Assembly: GCA_026706485.1 (NCBI GenBank) | Contig: JAPOYR010000008.1 | Coordinates: 106,558 to 170,557, forward strand | DNA: 64,000 nucleotides | Reading direction: 5' to 3' | DNA from: Chloroflexota bacterium | GTDB taxonomy: Bacteria > Chloroflexota > UBA11872 | Shown: one piece after another, positions 9,385 through 16,807 of the stretch | How the letters are laid out: every line of letters begins with the position of its first letter | Position numbering within the stretch: the stretch's first letter is position 1 | Program-made: the position numbers and the translations under genes | Notes under the pieces: generated by a model | The model's input: only the letters and a program-made list of their open reading frames with translations | Database searches by the model: none | Told to the model about the DNA's origin: nothing

Positions 9385-10385
9385 ACCTGCCCGCACGGAT
9401 CGGCGGCTGTCCGGTGCACACGGACCTTGGCGCTCTCGGGGCGGACGAGCCGACGGCGCTCACGCTGGGCCGCTTCGACGGCGTGCACGAGGGTCACCGC
9501 GCCCTGCTGCGCGCCACGCTGGACGCGGCGCGAGAGAGGCCGGAAACCCGCGCGGTGGCGGTCACGCTTTGGCCGCCGCCGGAGTGGATGCTGCGCCCGG
9601 CGGAACCGCGCGCGTTGCTCACGACGTTGCATGACCGGCTGGCGCTGCTGGCAGCCTCCGGCGTCGACGCCATCGTCGTGCTCACATTCGATCGCGAATT
9701 CGCCCAACAGAGCCCGCGCGAGTTCTTGACCCGGCTGCGGGACGAGGCGGGCATGCGTGACCTGGTCTCGGGGCCGAATGCCCGGATCGGCAAGGGCGGC
9801 GCCGGCACGCCCCCGGTGCTGCGGTCGCTGAGCCGCGAGCTGGGCTTTCACTTCCGCGAGATTGCGTGGCATGGCCCCGCCGGAACCAATCGCAGCTCGA
9901 CCATTCGGGCCGCGCTGGCTCGCGGCGACATTGCCGCCGCGAACGGCGGATTGGGCCGGACCTACAGTCTCGAGGGTGTGGTGGTGCGCGGCGCGGGCGA
10001 GGGTCGGAAGCTGGGCTTCGCCACGGCGAATGTCTCGCATGACGACTGGCTGTGCGTGCCCGGGGACGGGGTGTATGCGGGCCTGAGCGTGGCCGATGGA
10101 TCCGAGCCGCTGCGCGCCGCCATCAGCATCGGCACGCGCCCCACGTATGGCGAGCACCCGCGAGTCGTGGAGGCTCACGTGCTGGACGCCGACGGCGACT
10201 TCTACGACCGGCCGATGCGGCTGTTCTTCGTCTCGCGGCTGCGCCCGCAGCGCACATTCAGCGACACCGGGGAATTGACGGTGGCAATCTCCGAGGACAT
10301 TGCGGCGGTGCGCGCCGCTCCGCTGCCCTCAGCGGAGACCCTGGCGCCATTCGTTCGCGACGCGCATGCCAGGAGTGTGGGCTAA
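9381..10385 (+). CDS. ribF: Bifunctional riboflavin kinase / FAD synthetase
   Basis: 334 residues from the ATG that overlaps the truB stop. The N-terminal nucleotidyltransferase domain has LTLGRFDGVHEGHRALL (the HxGH-like FDGVHxGH motif) and GPNARIGKGG. The C-terminal flavokinase domain has EGRKLGFATANV, with Ala where the family usually has Pro in GFPTAN, then VPGDGVYAG, ISIGTRPTYGEH and LRPQRTFSD. It makes FMN from riboflavin and ATP and then FAD. It closes the nusA cluster; rpsO, often next, is not here. Confidence 0.93.
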   Translation: MNLPARIGGCPVHTDLGALGADEPTALTLGRFDGVHEGHRALLRATLDAARERPETRAVAVTLWPPPEWMLRPAEPRALLTTLHDRLALLAASGVDAIVVLTFDREFAQQSPREFLTRLRDEAGMRDLVSGPNARIGKGGAGTPPVLRSLSRELGFHFREIAWHGPAGTNRSSTIRAALARGDIAAANGGLGRTYSLEGVVVRGAGEGRKLGFATANVSHDDWLCVPGDGVYAGLSVADGSEPLRAAISIGTRPTYGEHPRVVEAHVLDADGDFYDRPMRLFFVSRLRPQRTFSDTGELTVAISEDIAAVRAAPLPSAETLAPFVRDAHARSVG

Positions 10386-10479
10386 CTCACTGCCTCCGGA
10401 CGGGTCTGTCAATCACGCTGCCGCTAGGAAAGGTCTGACTACCTCCACCTGGAACGCCAGCCGTTGACCCCCATCCCAG

Positions 10480-10502
10480 CCTTCCCCCTTCCAGGGGGAA
10501 GG
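10480..10502. terminator. Perfect 10-bp hairpin after ribF (repeat-derived)
   Basis: CCTTCCCCCT (10480-10489) pairs with AGGGGGAAGG (10493-10502) around a three-base loop. There is no U-run, so Rho-independent termination is uncertain. The flanks ('gacccccatcccagcc') match those of the hairpin repeats at 38090-38180, so this is a member of a dispersed repeat family that may act as a transcript end. Confidence 0.5.
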
Positions 10503-10530
10503 GGTTGAATCGGAGGCCCCTGAGAGTCCA

Positions 10531-10797
10531 ATGCGAACCCTGGATGTCTTCGTAGCCGCCGACTGCGCCGCGAGCGCGACCGCGCGGCGCATCGCCGCCG
10601 ACGTGGCGCGCGCCGCGCCGGACCTGGCCGTGCAGGTGGTTGACGTGCACGCCGAGTCCGCGTGCGTGCCGGCGGCGGTGGTGGCTGTGCCAACATACGT
10701 GCTGGACGGTCGATTGATTCACCTGGGCAATCCGAGCCCGGCGTGGCGCAGCGACCTTCTGTCGCGTCTGGAGAAAGGGGCAGCGCATGGGTCTTGA
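10531..10797 (+). CDS. Small thioredoxin-fold protein with CxxS motif
   Basis: 88 residues: MRTLDVFVAADCAASATARR. The position of the thioredoxin CxxC is Cys-Ala-Ala-Ser, keeping only the first Cys. The cis-Pro strand is clear (AVPTYVLDGRL), and a turn like the glutaredoxin/thioredoxin end follows (IHLGNPSP). Family knowledge: CxxS proteins cannot form the internal disulfide and work by monothiol or ligand-binding mechanisms. Its 3' end overlaps the Crp/Fnr regulator gene by 11 bases, so the two are very likely cotranscribed. Partner and substrate are unknown. Confidence 0.65.
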   Translation: MRTLDVFVAADCAASATARRIAADVARAAPDLAVQVVDVHAESACVPAAVVAVPTYVLDGRLIHLGNPSPAWRSDLLSRLEKGAAHGS

Positions 10798-11518
10798 ATC
10801 CCAGCCGGCCACCAGTCGCTCGCGCGGGCGGGCGGTAGCTCGAAGCGTCGCCGAACGGAAGCGCCAATACCTCTCGGCAGTCGACATCTTTCGTGACCTG
10901 TCGGAGCAGCAGATCAACGATGTCCACCAGGTCTTTCGCATGACGACCGTCCCCAAGGGCCGCATCGTGTTTCAGCCGGACGAAACCGGCGAAGGACTGT
11001 TCATCCTCAAGTCCGGCGGGGTGCAGGTCTACCGCATCTCTCCCGAGGGCAAGCGGTTCGTGGTGTCCACCGTCGAGCCGGGGGCGTTCTTCGGCGAGAT
11101 GGCGTTCCTGGGTCAGTCGATGTACGGGTCGTTTGCCGAAACGACGGAAGCGTCCGTGCTTTGCGCGATGAGCCGCTACGACATCGAGCAGCTCATGCAG
11201 CGGTATCCGACGGTGGCGGTGCGCATGATGCAGGCGCTGTCGCAGCGGCTGAGCGAAGCGGAGACGCAACTCGAGGACCTGGCGCTCAAGTCGCTGTCCG
11301 CCCGCTTGGCCACGTTCGTCTTGCGCCACACCGGGGATGACGCCCGGCAGATGCTGGGGCTGACGCACAACGACCTGGCCGAGCGCGTGGGCACGTCGCG
11401 AGAAACGGCCACCCAGGCGCTGAATGAACTGAAGGCGGACGGGCTGATCGCCATTGGGCGGAAGCGCATCGAGATCCTGGACCGGGAAGGCCTGGAGGCG
11501 ATCGCGGAGTCGTATTGA
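10787..11518 (+). CDS. Crp/Fnr family transcriptional regulator
   Basis: 243 residues. The cyclic-nucleotide-binding beta-barrel (about 40-160) includes GRIVFQPDETGEGLFILKSG and PGAFFGEMAFLGQSMYGSF; the Gly-Glu-Met-Ala segment is the phosphate-binding cassette region. A long dimerisation helix follows (QALSQRLSEAETQLEDLALK). The C-terminal winged helix has LTHNDLAERVGTSRETATQA as the recognition HTH and GLIAIGRKRIEILD as the wing. No Fe-S cysteine cluster like that of FNR is present; the few Cys are scattered. The effector is unknown. The gene overlaps the thioredoxin-like gene, which may feed a redox signal to it (inference). Confidence 0.88.
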   Translation: MGLESQPATSRSRGRAVARSVAERKRQYLSAVDIFRDLSEQQINDVHQVFRMTTVPKGRIVFQPDETGEGLFILKSGGVQVYRISPEGKRFVVSTVEPGAFFGEMAFLGQSMYGSFAETTEASVLCAMSRYDIEQLMQRYPTVAVRMMQALSQRLSEAETQLEDLALKSLSARLATFVLRHTGDDARQMLGLTHNDLAERVGTSRETATQALNELKADGLIAIGRKRIEILDREGLEAIAESY

Positions 11519-11570
11519 GCGGCGAGCGGGGAAAGACTCCCGCGTTCGGAGTCGTTTGGATGACCTCGAA

Positions 11571-11596
11571 CGGGCGGGTCTGAGACCCGCCCCTAC
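11571..11596. repeat. Family B hairpin repeat (GGGCGGGT..ACCCGCCC)
   Basis: cgGGCGGGTctgagACCCGCCcctac: an 8-bp perfect stem with a short loop, followed by the constant tail CCTAC. Other copies in this window are near 16761, 19375, 26742, 30962, 31017, 31155, 38228, 45403 and 45447. They always lie between genes. Confidence 0.85.
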
Positions 11597-11714
11597 CGGA
11601 GGGTTCGAGGACGCTTCCGGGGTCGATCGGAGTGGATTTCGGCCGTCGCGGCAATGACGGAGGGGCACGGGCCGCGAGGGGTTGACCGGCGTTGTGCCCG
11701 ATCTTCCGCCCCTT

Positions 11715-11822
11715 AGGAAAGCTCTGAAATAGGCCGTGGGCTAGACCCCAATCCGTTCGATTACCCCTTCGACAAGCTCAGGGCGAACGGATTGGGGTCC
11801 GTGCATGCCATGGTCTTTGCTG
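11715..11822 (+). repeat. Left copy of a palindrome-bearing inverted element flanking the GGT gene
   Basis: The element reads aggaaagctctgaaatagg, then a perfect 16-bp arm GACCCCAATCCGTTCG (11745-11760), a 24-base loop containing TTCGACAAGCTCAGGG, the complementary arm (to about 11800) and a tail gtgcatgccatggtctttg. The same flanks occur inverted at 13685-13800, on the other side of the gamma-glutamyltransferase gene. The loop, however, has the same orientation on the plus strand in both copies. Confidence 0.85.
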
Positions 11823-12040
11823 TATTCAGGGGTTCCTTAGATTCCTCGCTGCGCTCGGAAGGACACTGGTGGGGGAAATGGCGACGGGCGCGGGTCCCCT
11901 CGCGTCATCTCTCTCCGTGGGAGAGGGAGCCGGACTGGATTCCGGCTCCCCGCCTTCGCGGGGACAGGCTCCGCCGGAATGACGGACGGGCGGCGATGAC
12001 TGGAGGCTGCATGGCGGCCTGAAATCCGGCGTGTGACACA
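11823..12040. repeat. Gene-free stretch with three degenerate repeat copies
   Basis: Together with 11519-11714 this is a gap of 522 bases without a gene. It holds a family C copy (about 11836-11865; ttagattcctcgctgcgctc), a hairpin built on CTCTCC..GGGAGAGG (about 11909-11926) and a degenerate family A end (ctggattccggctccccgcc..gccggaatgacgg, about 11935-11987). I see no promoter I would defend for the GGT gene. Confidence 0.7.
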
Positions 12041-13660
12041 ATGCGCCGCCCGATGGCCGCAGGGGATCGCATGCACGGACCGCGCCCGCTGATCGCTTCG
12101 ATTCGGGGCGTGGTGTCGAGCGCCCATCCCCTGGCCACGCAAGCCGGTCTGCGGCTGCTGCTGGCGGGCGGCAATGCCGTTGACGCGGCGGTTGCCACGG
12201 CGGCCGCGCTCAACGTGGTGGAGCCCTACATGTCGGGCGTGGCCGGCATGGGCGTGGCCACGCTGTTCGCGGCGAGCGAGGGCCGGATTCGCACGCTGGA
12301 TTTCATTCCGCCGATTCCGGGCACCTACGACGCCACGACCAAGACTCGCGCGGACTTGATGCGCGGACCGCATAGCGTCGGGACTCCCGGAAACCTGGCC
12401 GGGTGGTGCGAACTGCTGACGGCCTACGGCCTGCGTCCGAGGCGCGAGGTCTTCGCGCCGGCGATCGACCTGGCGCGGAACGGGTATCCGATCACCGATT
12501 TCAACGCGTATGTCATCGACGAGTCGATGGAGGTGTGCGCCGGCGACGAGGTCTGGTCGGCGATTTATACCGACAACGGCGAGTCGCCGGCGCCGGGCTG
12601 GGTGCTGCGGCAGGAGGATCTGGCACGCACGCTGGAGATGGCGGCGGCCGACGGATCGAACGCCCTGCACCAGGGTCCGGCGGCGCGCAAGCTGGTGGAA
12701 CGATTGGGGGCCCTTGGCGGCAGCGTCTCGCTGGACGACCTGGCGGCGGTGCAGCCGCGCTGGGACGACCCGGTGGCGACAAGCTATCGAGGACTGCGGG
12801 TGCACACGCCGCCGCCGCAGTCCGAGGGGTTCCAGATGTTGCAGTCGCTGCGGCTCATCGCGGGCACCGATATCGCCGCGCTGCCGCGCAACGGCATCGA
12901 GCAACTCGACGTGGTGTTGCGCGCGATTCGCCTCGCCGCCGAGCAGCGGATTCTGAACGCGAACGCCTCGCGCGACAGGATCGACGAGATGCTGGGCGAG
13001 GCCGAGGTGGCGGCGCTGCGCGAGCGGCTGGAGTCGGGCGAGCCGATCCGCGCCCGGACGCAGCTCTTCGGCGAGCCGACGTCCGGTATCGCCGGGTCGC
13101 GCGAGCACACGACGTCGCTCTCGGTGGGCGACGCGGAAGGCAACCTGATTTGCGTGACGCAGAGCCTGGGATCGCCGTTCGGCGCGGGAATCGCCGTGCC
13201 CGGCACGGGCGTGGTGCTCAACAACTTCCTGAATTGGGGCGAGCTGCACCCGGACAGCCCCAACTACATGACTCCGGGCGCGCCTTTGTCGCTGCCGATC
13301 GCCCCGAGCGTGACGACCCGCGACGGCGAGCCGGTGCTGGCGCTGGGCACGCCGGGCGGGCACGGCATCTGCCAGACGCAGACCCAAGTGATGGTGAAGT
13401 GGGCCGACTATGGGCTGGGCGTACAGCAGGCCATTGAGGATCCTCGGGGTGTTCTGGACGATGGAACGGCGCTGCGCATCGAGTCGCGGATCAGTCCGGA
13501 GACGATCGACGAGCTGGGACGGCGTGGGCACGACGTGAAGGTGCTGGATGCGTTCACGAATTACGTCGGCGGCATGCAGGGCGTGGCGCGCGATCCCGCG
13601 ACCGGCGTGATGACCGGCGGGGCCGATCCGCGGCGGGACGGGTACGCCGCCGGACTGTAG
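12041..13660 (+). CDS. Gamma-glutamyltransferase family protein (Ntn hydrolase)
   Basis: 539 residues. Early GGT signatures are ASAHPLATQAGL-like (SSAHPLATQAGLRLLLAGG) and GNAVDAAVATAAALNVVEP. The autoprocessing site is EHTTSLSVGDAEGNL, where the first Thr of TTS is the predicted N-terminal nucleophile of the small subunit, followed by SLGSPFGAGIAVPGTG and VVLNNFLNW. Near the C-terminus are LALGTPGGHGICQTQ and the substrate-binding glycine pair region. No signal peptide is visible, so a cytoplasmic enzyme is likely. It could cleave glutathione-like gamma-glutamyl compounds or act as a related acylase. Alternative starts exist at 12053 and 12071. It lies alone between two inverted palindromic elements. 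Confidence 0.88.
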   Translation: MRRPMAAGDRMHGPRPLIASIRGVVSSAHPLATQAGLRLLLAGGNAVDAAVATAAALNVVEPYMSGVAGMGVATLFAASEGRIRTLDFIPPIPGTYDATTKTRADLMRGPHSVGTPGNLAGWCELLTAYGLRPRREVFAPAIDLARNGYPITDFNAYVIDESMEVCAGDEVWSAIYTDNGESPAPGWVLRQEDLARTLEMAAADGSNALHQGPAARKLVERLGALGGSVSLDDLAAVQPRWDDPVATSYRGLRVHTPPPQSEGFQMLQSLRLIAGTDIAALPRNGIEQLDVVLRAIRLAAEQRILNANASRDRIDEMLGEAEVAALRERLESGEPIRARTQLFGEPTSGIAGSREHTTSLSVGDAEGNLICVTQSLGSPFGAGIAVPGTGVVLNNFLNWGELHPDSPNYMTPGAPLSLPIAPSVTTRDGEPVLALGTPGGHGICQTQTQVMVKWADYGLGVQQAIEDPRGVLDDGTALRIESRISPETIDELGRRGHDVKVLDAFTNYVGGMQGVARDPATGVMTGGADPRRDGYAAGL

Positions 13661-13684
13661 GCGCGCTGCGCATAGGGAACCTCT

Positions 13685-13800
13685 GCAGAAATCAAAGACC
13701 CGTGGCATGCACGACCCCCAATCCGTTCGATTACCCCTTCGACAAGCTCAGGGCGAACGGATTGGGGGCCTAGCTCACGGCCTATTTCAGAGCTTTCCTC
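13685..13800 (-). repeat. Right copy of the inverted element flanking the GGT gene
   Basis: Read on the minus strand it starts gaggaaagctctgaaatagg and ends gtgcatgccacgggtcttt, matching the left copy (11715-11822) in inverted orientation over about 100 bases. The 15-bp arms CCCCCAATCCGTTCG / complement and the 24-base loop are present. The loop runs opposite to that of the left copy relative to the flanks. Confidence 0.85.
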
Positions 13801-13943
13801 GACTTTCGGCGCGCTCAATCCGCCGAAATGAGCCGCGGGTCGCGTGGCGCCAATGTCGATATCCTGATAGCCGGCGCTAATTCGGCACCGTTGAACATGC
13901 TCGATCGCTGCGACGGCGGCACCAAGGGTTCGGACTGGGCGAC

Positions 13944-14711
13944 GTGAGCGGGCGTTGGCGGATTCTCAGCTTTGGCGCGCTGGCCGTGGCCCTCGCGGCG
14001 GTGGCGGCAGTGGTGGCGCTGACGTTCGTGGCCGGACGGGGTAGCGAGACCACGAAGGCGGCTGCCCTGGCTGCCACGCCGTCGCCGACCGAGGGGATCT
14101 CCAATGAAGCCGCCGACGGGACCGCGCCGGATGCCTACGGCTCGCCGCCGGTTACCGCCGAGATCCTGGAAGCTCCGGTGGAAAGCCGATCCTCCGTGGG
14201 ATTCCCGATCGTCGATGCAAAGCCTATGCGGCTCTCACGCACGTGTCCCTTCGTTGGACACCACGCGGCCTCGCATCAGCTGCTGCGGTTCCTGACGAGC
14301 GTCGACAACGCGATATTCGCGCTCGATCCCGCGATCGGACACTTGGCCTTGCTGGCGGACGGCGCGCGGCGGGGGCAAGTGGAGCCGGTGCGCCTGATGG
14401 CGGCGAGCGGCGCGGTGACCGACGCGCTGCGCCTGTCGCCCGCGTTGGAGCCTCGCAGCTACGGGGGCCCAGCGTTGTTTGCGCACCAGTTCAGGCTCCT
14501 GCGCGGTTTGGCGCTGCTTGCCGGGGAAACACAGTTCAGGCTGATCGATGCATTTACCGCGGGGTACACGAACGATCGCTTCAGGGACACGCCCGGCGAA
14601 GCGGTGTACGCCGTCCTGGGACTGGTAAACGGGCTGGAGATTTCGGTGGAGTTTCGCGACAACCTGATCCGGCGCCTGATCCCGTTTGACGAGCGCCCGA
14701 GAGGCTGCTGA
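13944..14711 (+). CDS. Membrane-anchored extracytoplasmic protein of unknown function
   Basis: 255 residues from a GTG. One N-terminal hydrophobic segment (about residues 8-30, LAVALAAVAAVVALTFVAG) acts as a signal anchor. It is followed by a Ser/Thr/Pro-rich linker (ATPSPTEG) and an Ala/Leu-rich helical domain with a single Cys near RTCPFVGHH. The last 60 residues alternate helices (TPGEAVYAVLGLVNGLEISV). I recognise no family. It follows the right inverted element by about 140 bases and converges with the methyltransferase gene. GC content and codon use look like those of its neighbours. Confidence 0.6.
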   Translation: MSGRWRILSFGALAVALAAVAAVVALTFVAGRGSETTKAAALAATPSPTEGISNEAADGTAPDAYGSPPVTAEILEAPVESRSSVGFPIVDAKPMRLSRTCPFVGHHAASHQLLRFLTSVDNAIFALDPAIGHLALLADGARRGQVEPVRLMAASGAVTDALRLSPALEPRSYGGPALFAHQFRLLRGLALLAGETQFRLIDAFTAGYTNDRFRDTPGEAVYAVLGLVNGLEISVEFRDNLIRRLIPFDERPRGC

Positions 14712-14738
14712 GCGGCGACGCCTTCGGCCGGCGTGCGA

Positions 14739-15650
14739 TCAGTCCAGGCGCGGGGCTCCGCCGTTTCGCCCGTCGATCATCTCGCGCAGGAGGTTGGTGG
14801 TGTGGTCGGTGCTGCCGCAGCACGACCCGATGACGCCGACGCCCAGGTCGATCCACCGCGCGGCGAACTCGACCATGCGCTCGGGCGGGTAGGTGTAGCA
14901 GACCTTGCCGGCGATGAGCTCGGGAACGCCGGCGTTTGACTGCGCCATGAGCGGGCGTGTCGGCCCGGCGTCCACCATCTGCTGCAGGACCTGCGTCATC
15001 TCTTCAGGACCGTTGCCGCAATTGCAGCCGACCACGTCGGCGCCCGCTTCCTCGCAGGCCCGGAGGCCATCGGCCGGCGCCACGCCCATCATGGTGTGCA
15101 GGTTGATGTCGTAGGTCATGGTGGCGAAGACGGGCAGGCCCGTTTCCTTGGCGGCCCTGATGGCGATCTGCACTTCCTGGATGTCGCTGAAGGTTTCGCA
15201 CAGGATGAGATCGGCGCCGCCGGCCTTGAGGTGCTCGGCCTGGACGGCGAAGGCCTCATACATCTCGTCGGGCGTGATTTCGCCCAAGGGTTCGAGGAAA
15301 TCTCCGCTCTGGCCAATGTCGCCCGCCACCCAAGCGTTGTCGCCGGCCGCCTCACGCGCCATCTCGGCGGCGCGGCGATTGAGTGATTCGGCCTGATCGA
15401 GCAGCCCGGCCCGCTTGAGCCGGATCAGGTTGCCGCCGAAGGTGTTAGTCGAGATGACGTCGGCGCCGGCGGCCACATAGCCGGCATAGACCTTGGCGAC
15501 GTGGTCGGGGTAGCGCAGCGTGTCCTCTTCAGGCGCTTCCCGATCGAGGTTCTCGTAGTCGTTGAGATTCGAGCCCATGGCGCCGTCGAACAGGAGCACG
15601 CCGTCGTCGAGGCGGCGCACGGGCGCCAAGGGATCCGAGCGATCGACCAT
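14739..15650 (-). CDS. Homocysteine S-methyltransferase family protein
   Basis: About 303 residues. It resembles the N-terminal half of cobalamin-dependent methionine synthase or betaine-homocysteine methyltransferase. Motifs are LLFDGAMGSNLND, GADVISTNTFGGN, VAGDIGQSGDFLEPLG and the zinc-ligand cysteines VGCNCGNGPEEM and VIGSCCGSTDHT (three Cys in the expected places). It would transfer a methyl group to homocysteine; the donor is unknown because no cobalamin or folate domain is attached and none is nearby. A second ATG at 15656 exists. I prefer 15650 because the AGAAGG site then has normal spacing. Confidence 0.88.
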   Translation of the reverse strand: MVDRSDPLAPVRRLDDGVLLFDGAMGSNLNDYENLDREAPEEDTLRYPDHVAKVYAGYVAAGADVISTNTFGGNLIRLKRAGLLDQAESLNRRAAEMAREAAGDNAWVAGDIGQSGDFLEPLGEITPDEMYEAFAVQAEHLKAGGADLILCETFSDIQEVQIAIRAAKETGLPVFATMTYDINLHTMMGVAPADGLRACEEAGADVVGCNCGNGPEEMTQVLQQMVDAGPTRPLMAQSNAGVPELIAGKVCYTYPPERMVEFAARWIDLGVGVIGSCCGSTDHTTNLLREMIDGRNGGAPRLD

Positions 15651-16160
15651 GGGCATCCCTTCTCAGTTGGACCGGCGCGGCTCGGCGGAGTCCGCGTCCT
15701 TCCGTCCGGCAGCATACCGCTGCGGCGTGGCGCCGACGTCTGTCACTCGCGGCCATTCGGCCCGGCGCGCCTGGCTTCCGCCACCAATGCTTACGATAGT
15801 GGCGGCGCAACTTCCAGCCGAAGTGCGAGATTGATGCGGCAGGGCCGACGAGGATCGCGATTCCGGGCGACGGGCGTCGGGGCGTCGACCTGTCGGTACG
15901 GGGCTGGATCGACCCTCCAGCGGCAACCAGTGGATCCGAGGTCGATATTCCCGGCCCGAGCCTCGAAAGACCCCCACCGCGCTATCAAATACCGGGCTGG
16001 TTCTATCTCTCTCCCCTTAAGGGATCCTTGCAAGGCTTGGCCATGCTTGAGGATGACCGGGCGAACCCAATCCGCTCCCAGGTTCAATGAAGGGTGGATT
16101 CCCGCCTTCGCGGGAATGACGAAGCGATACGCAAGAGATTCCCATTGGGGCGACGTCTAG
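15651..16160. other. Gap of 510 bases without a gene, ending in a family A repeat
   Basis: No frame in this gap shows a ribosome site or a recognisable product on either strand. The right quarter (about 16015-16122) is a copy of the roughly 120-bp family A repeat: gcttgaggatgaccgggcg, then ggttcaatgaagggtgg, then the ATTCCCGCcttcGCGGGAAT hairpin. Confidence 0.7.
16015..16122 (+). repeat. Family A interspersed repeat
   Basis: It has the conserved blocks 'ggatgaccgggcg', 'ccaggttcaatga' and the 8-bp hairpin ATTCCCGC-cttc-GCGGGAAT followed by GACG. It ends 39 bases before the next gene. Other copies are at 25390-25474, 28676-28792, 31983-32026 (partial) and 50666-50784. Confidence 0.85.
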
Positions 16161-16754
16161 ATGCGCCGGCTGATGGTGTTCATTTTGTGGCTGATCGTGG
16201 CCCTCTTCGCCCTGGTGATCGTGATCGGATTCTTTGCGGCCATTGGCCGGGTGGACCGCGGCGACCTGACGGAGATCGTCGAATCGCCCGAGGTCGCCGA
16301 TTCGGCGATGGACAAGGTGGCGCAGTTCGGCGTGGTGAGCGCGCGAGCCCGCGCCAGCGGGGCGTCCCAGCCGGTGCAGATCATCTTTTCGGACGACGAG
16401 ATCAGTGCGTTGATCTCGGATTGGGGGCGACAGTCGGATTGGTGGGGATCGATTGAGCGCCTGCAAGTGTCGTTTGGCCCGGACGTGATCGTGCTCACGG
16501 GCGAACTGATGTCCGTGGGGCTGAACTTCGACTTCCGGGTCGACCTGGAGGTGGCGATCGAGCAGAGCGAGCGGCGCGTCGCGATCCGGCGCATGCAGGT
16601 GGGCGACATTCACGCGCCGGGATTCATTACCACCGCCCTGCTGGAGTTGATCACGCGGACCGTTGACGCCGGGCTGCCGCGCGTTCCCATGCGGATCGAG
16701 TCGCTGATTCTCGGCGACGGGGAATTGATCGTGTCGGGAGCGGCGATTCCTTAG
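16161..16754 (+). CDS. Membrane-anchored lipid-binding-like protein (LmeA/YpmS-like)
   Basis: 197 residues. An N-terminal transmembrane helix (residues 4-28, LMVFILWLIVALFALVIVIG) leaves the rest outside the cytoplasm. The body is a beta-rich domain with FSDDEISALISDW, then alternating strands VIVLTGELMSVGLNFDFRV and LEVAIEQSERRVAIRRM, and a closing amphipathic helix and strand pair. The pattern of a short helix that looks for 'insert and bind', then curved strands, resembles LmeA (DUF2993) or YpmS (DUF2140) lipid-binding domains. I suggest this from pattern only. It stands alone between repeats. Confidence 0.5.
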   Translation: MRRLMVFILWLIVALFALVIVIGFFAAIGRVDRGDLTEIVESPEVADSAMDKVAQFGVVSARARASGASQPVQIIFSDDEISALISDWGRQSDWWGSIERLQVSFGPDVIVLTGELMSVGLNFDFRVDLEVAIEQSERRVAIRRMQVGDIHAPGFITTALLELITRTVDAGLPRVPMRIESLILGDGELIVSGAAIP

Positions 16755-16760
16755 GACGGC

Positions 16761-16785
16761 GGGCGCCCACAAGGGGCGCCCCTAC
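16761..16785. repeat. Family B hairpin repeat
   Basis: GGGCGCCCacaaGGGGCGCCCctac lies 7 bases after the stop of the preceding gene and 23 bases from the end of the convergent MFS gene. It fits a shared transcript end, without a U-run. Confidence 0.75.
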
Positions 16786-16807
16786 AAGATCGGCCGCGGG
16801 CGGAGGG

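Noticed and set aside
11715-13800. GGT region as a composite transposon
   Set aside because: Inverted flanks are present but no transposase gene lies between or beside them, and the elements carry only palindromes. An invertible segment is the better reading.
15657-16160. Small plus-strand frame beginning about 15501
   Set aside because: It runs through the methyltransferase antisense and repeat sequence, without motif or ribosome site.
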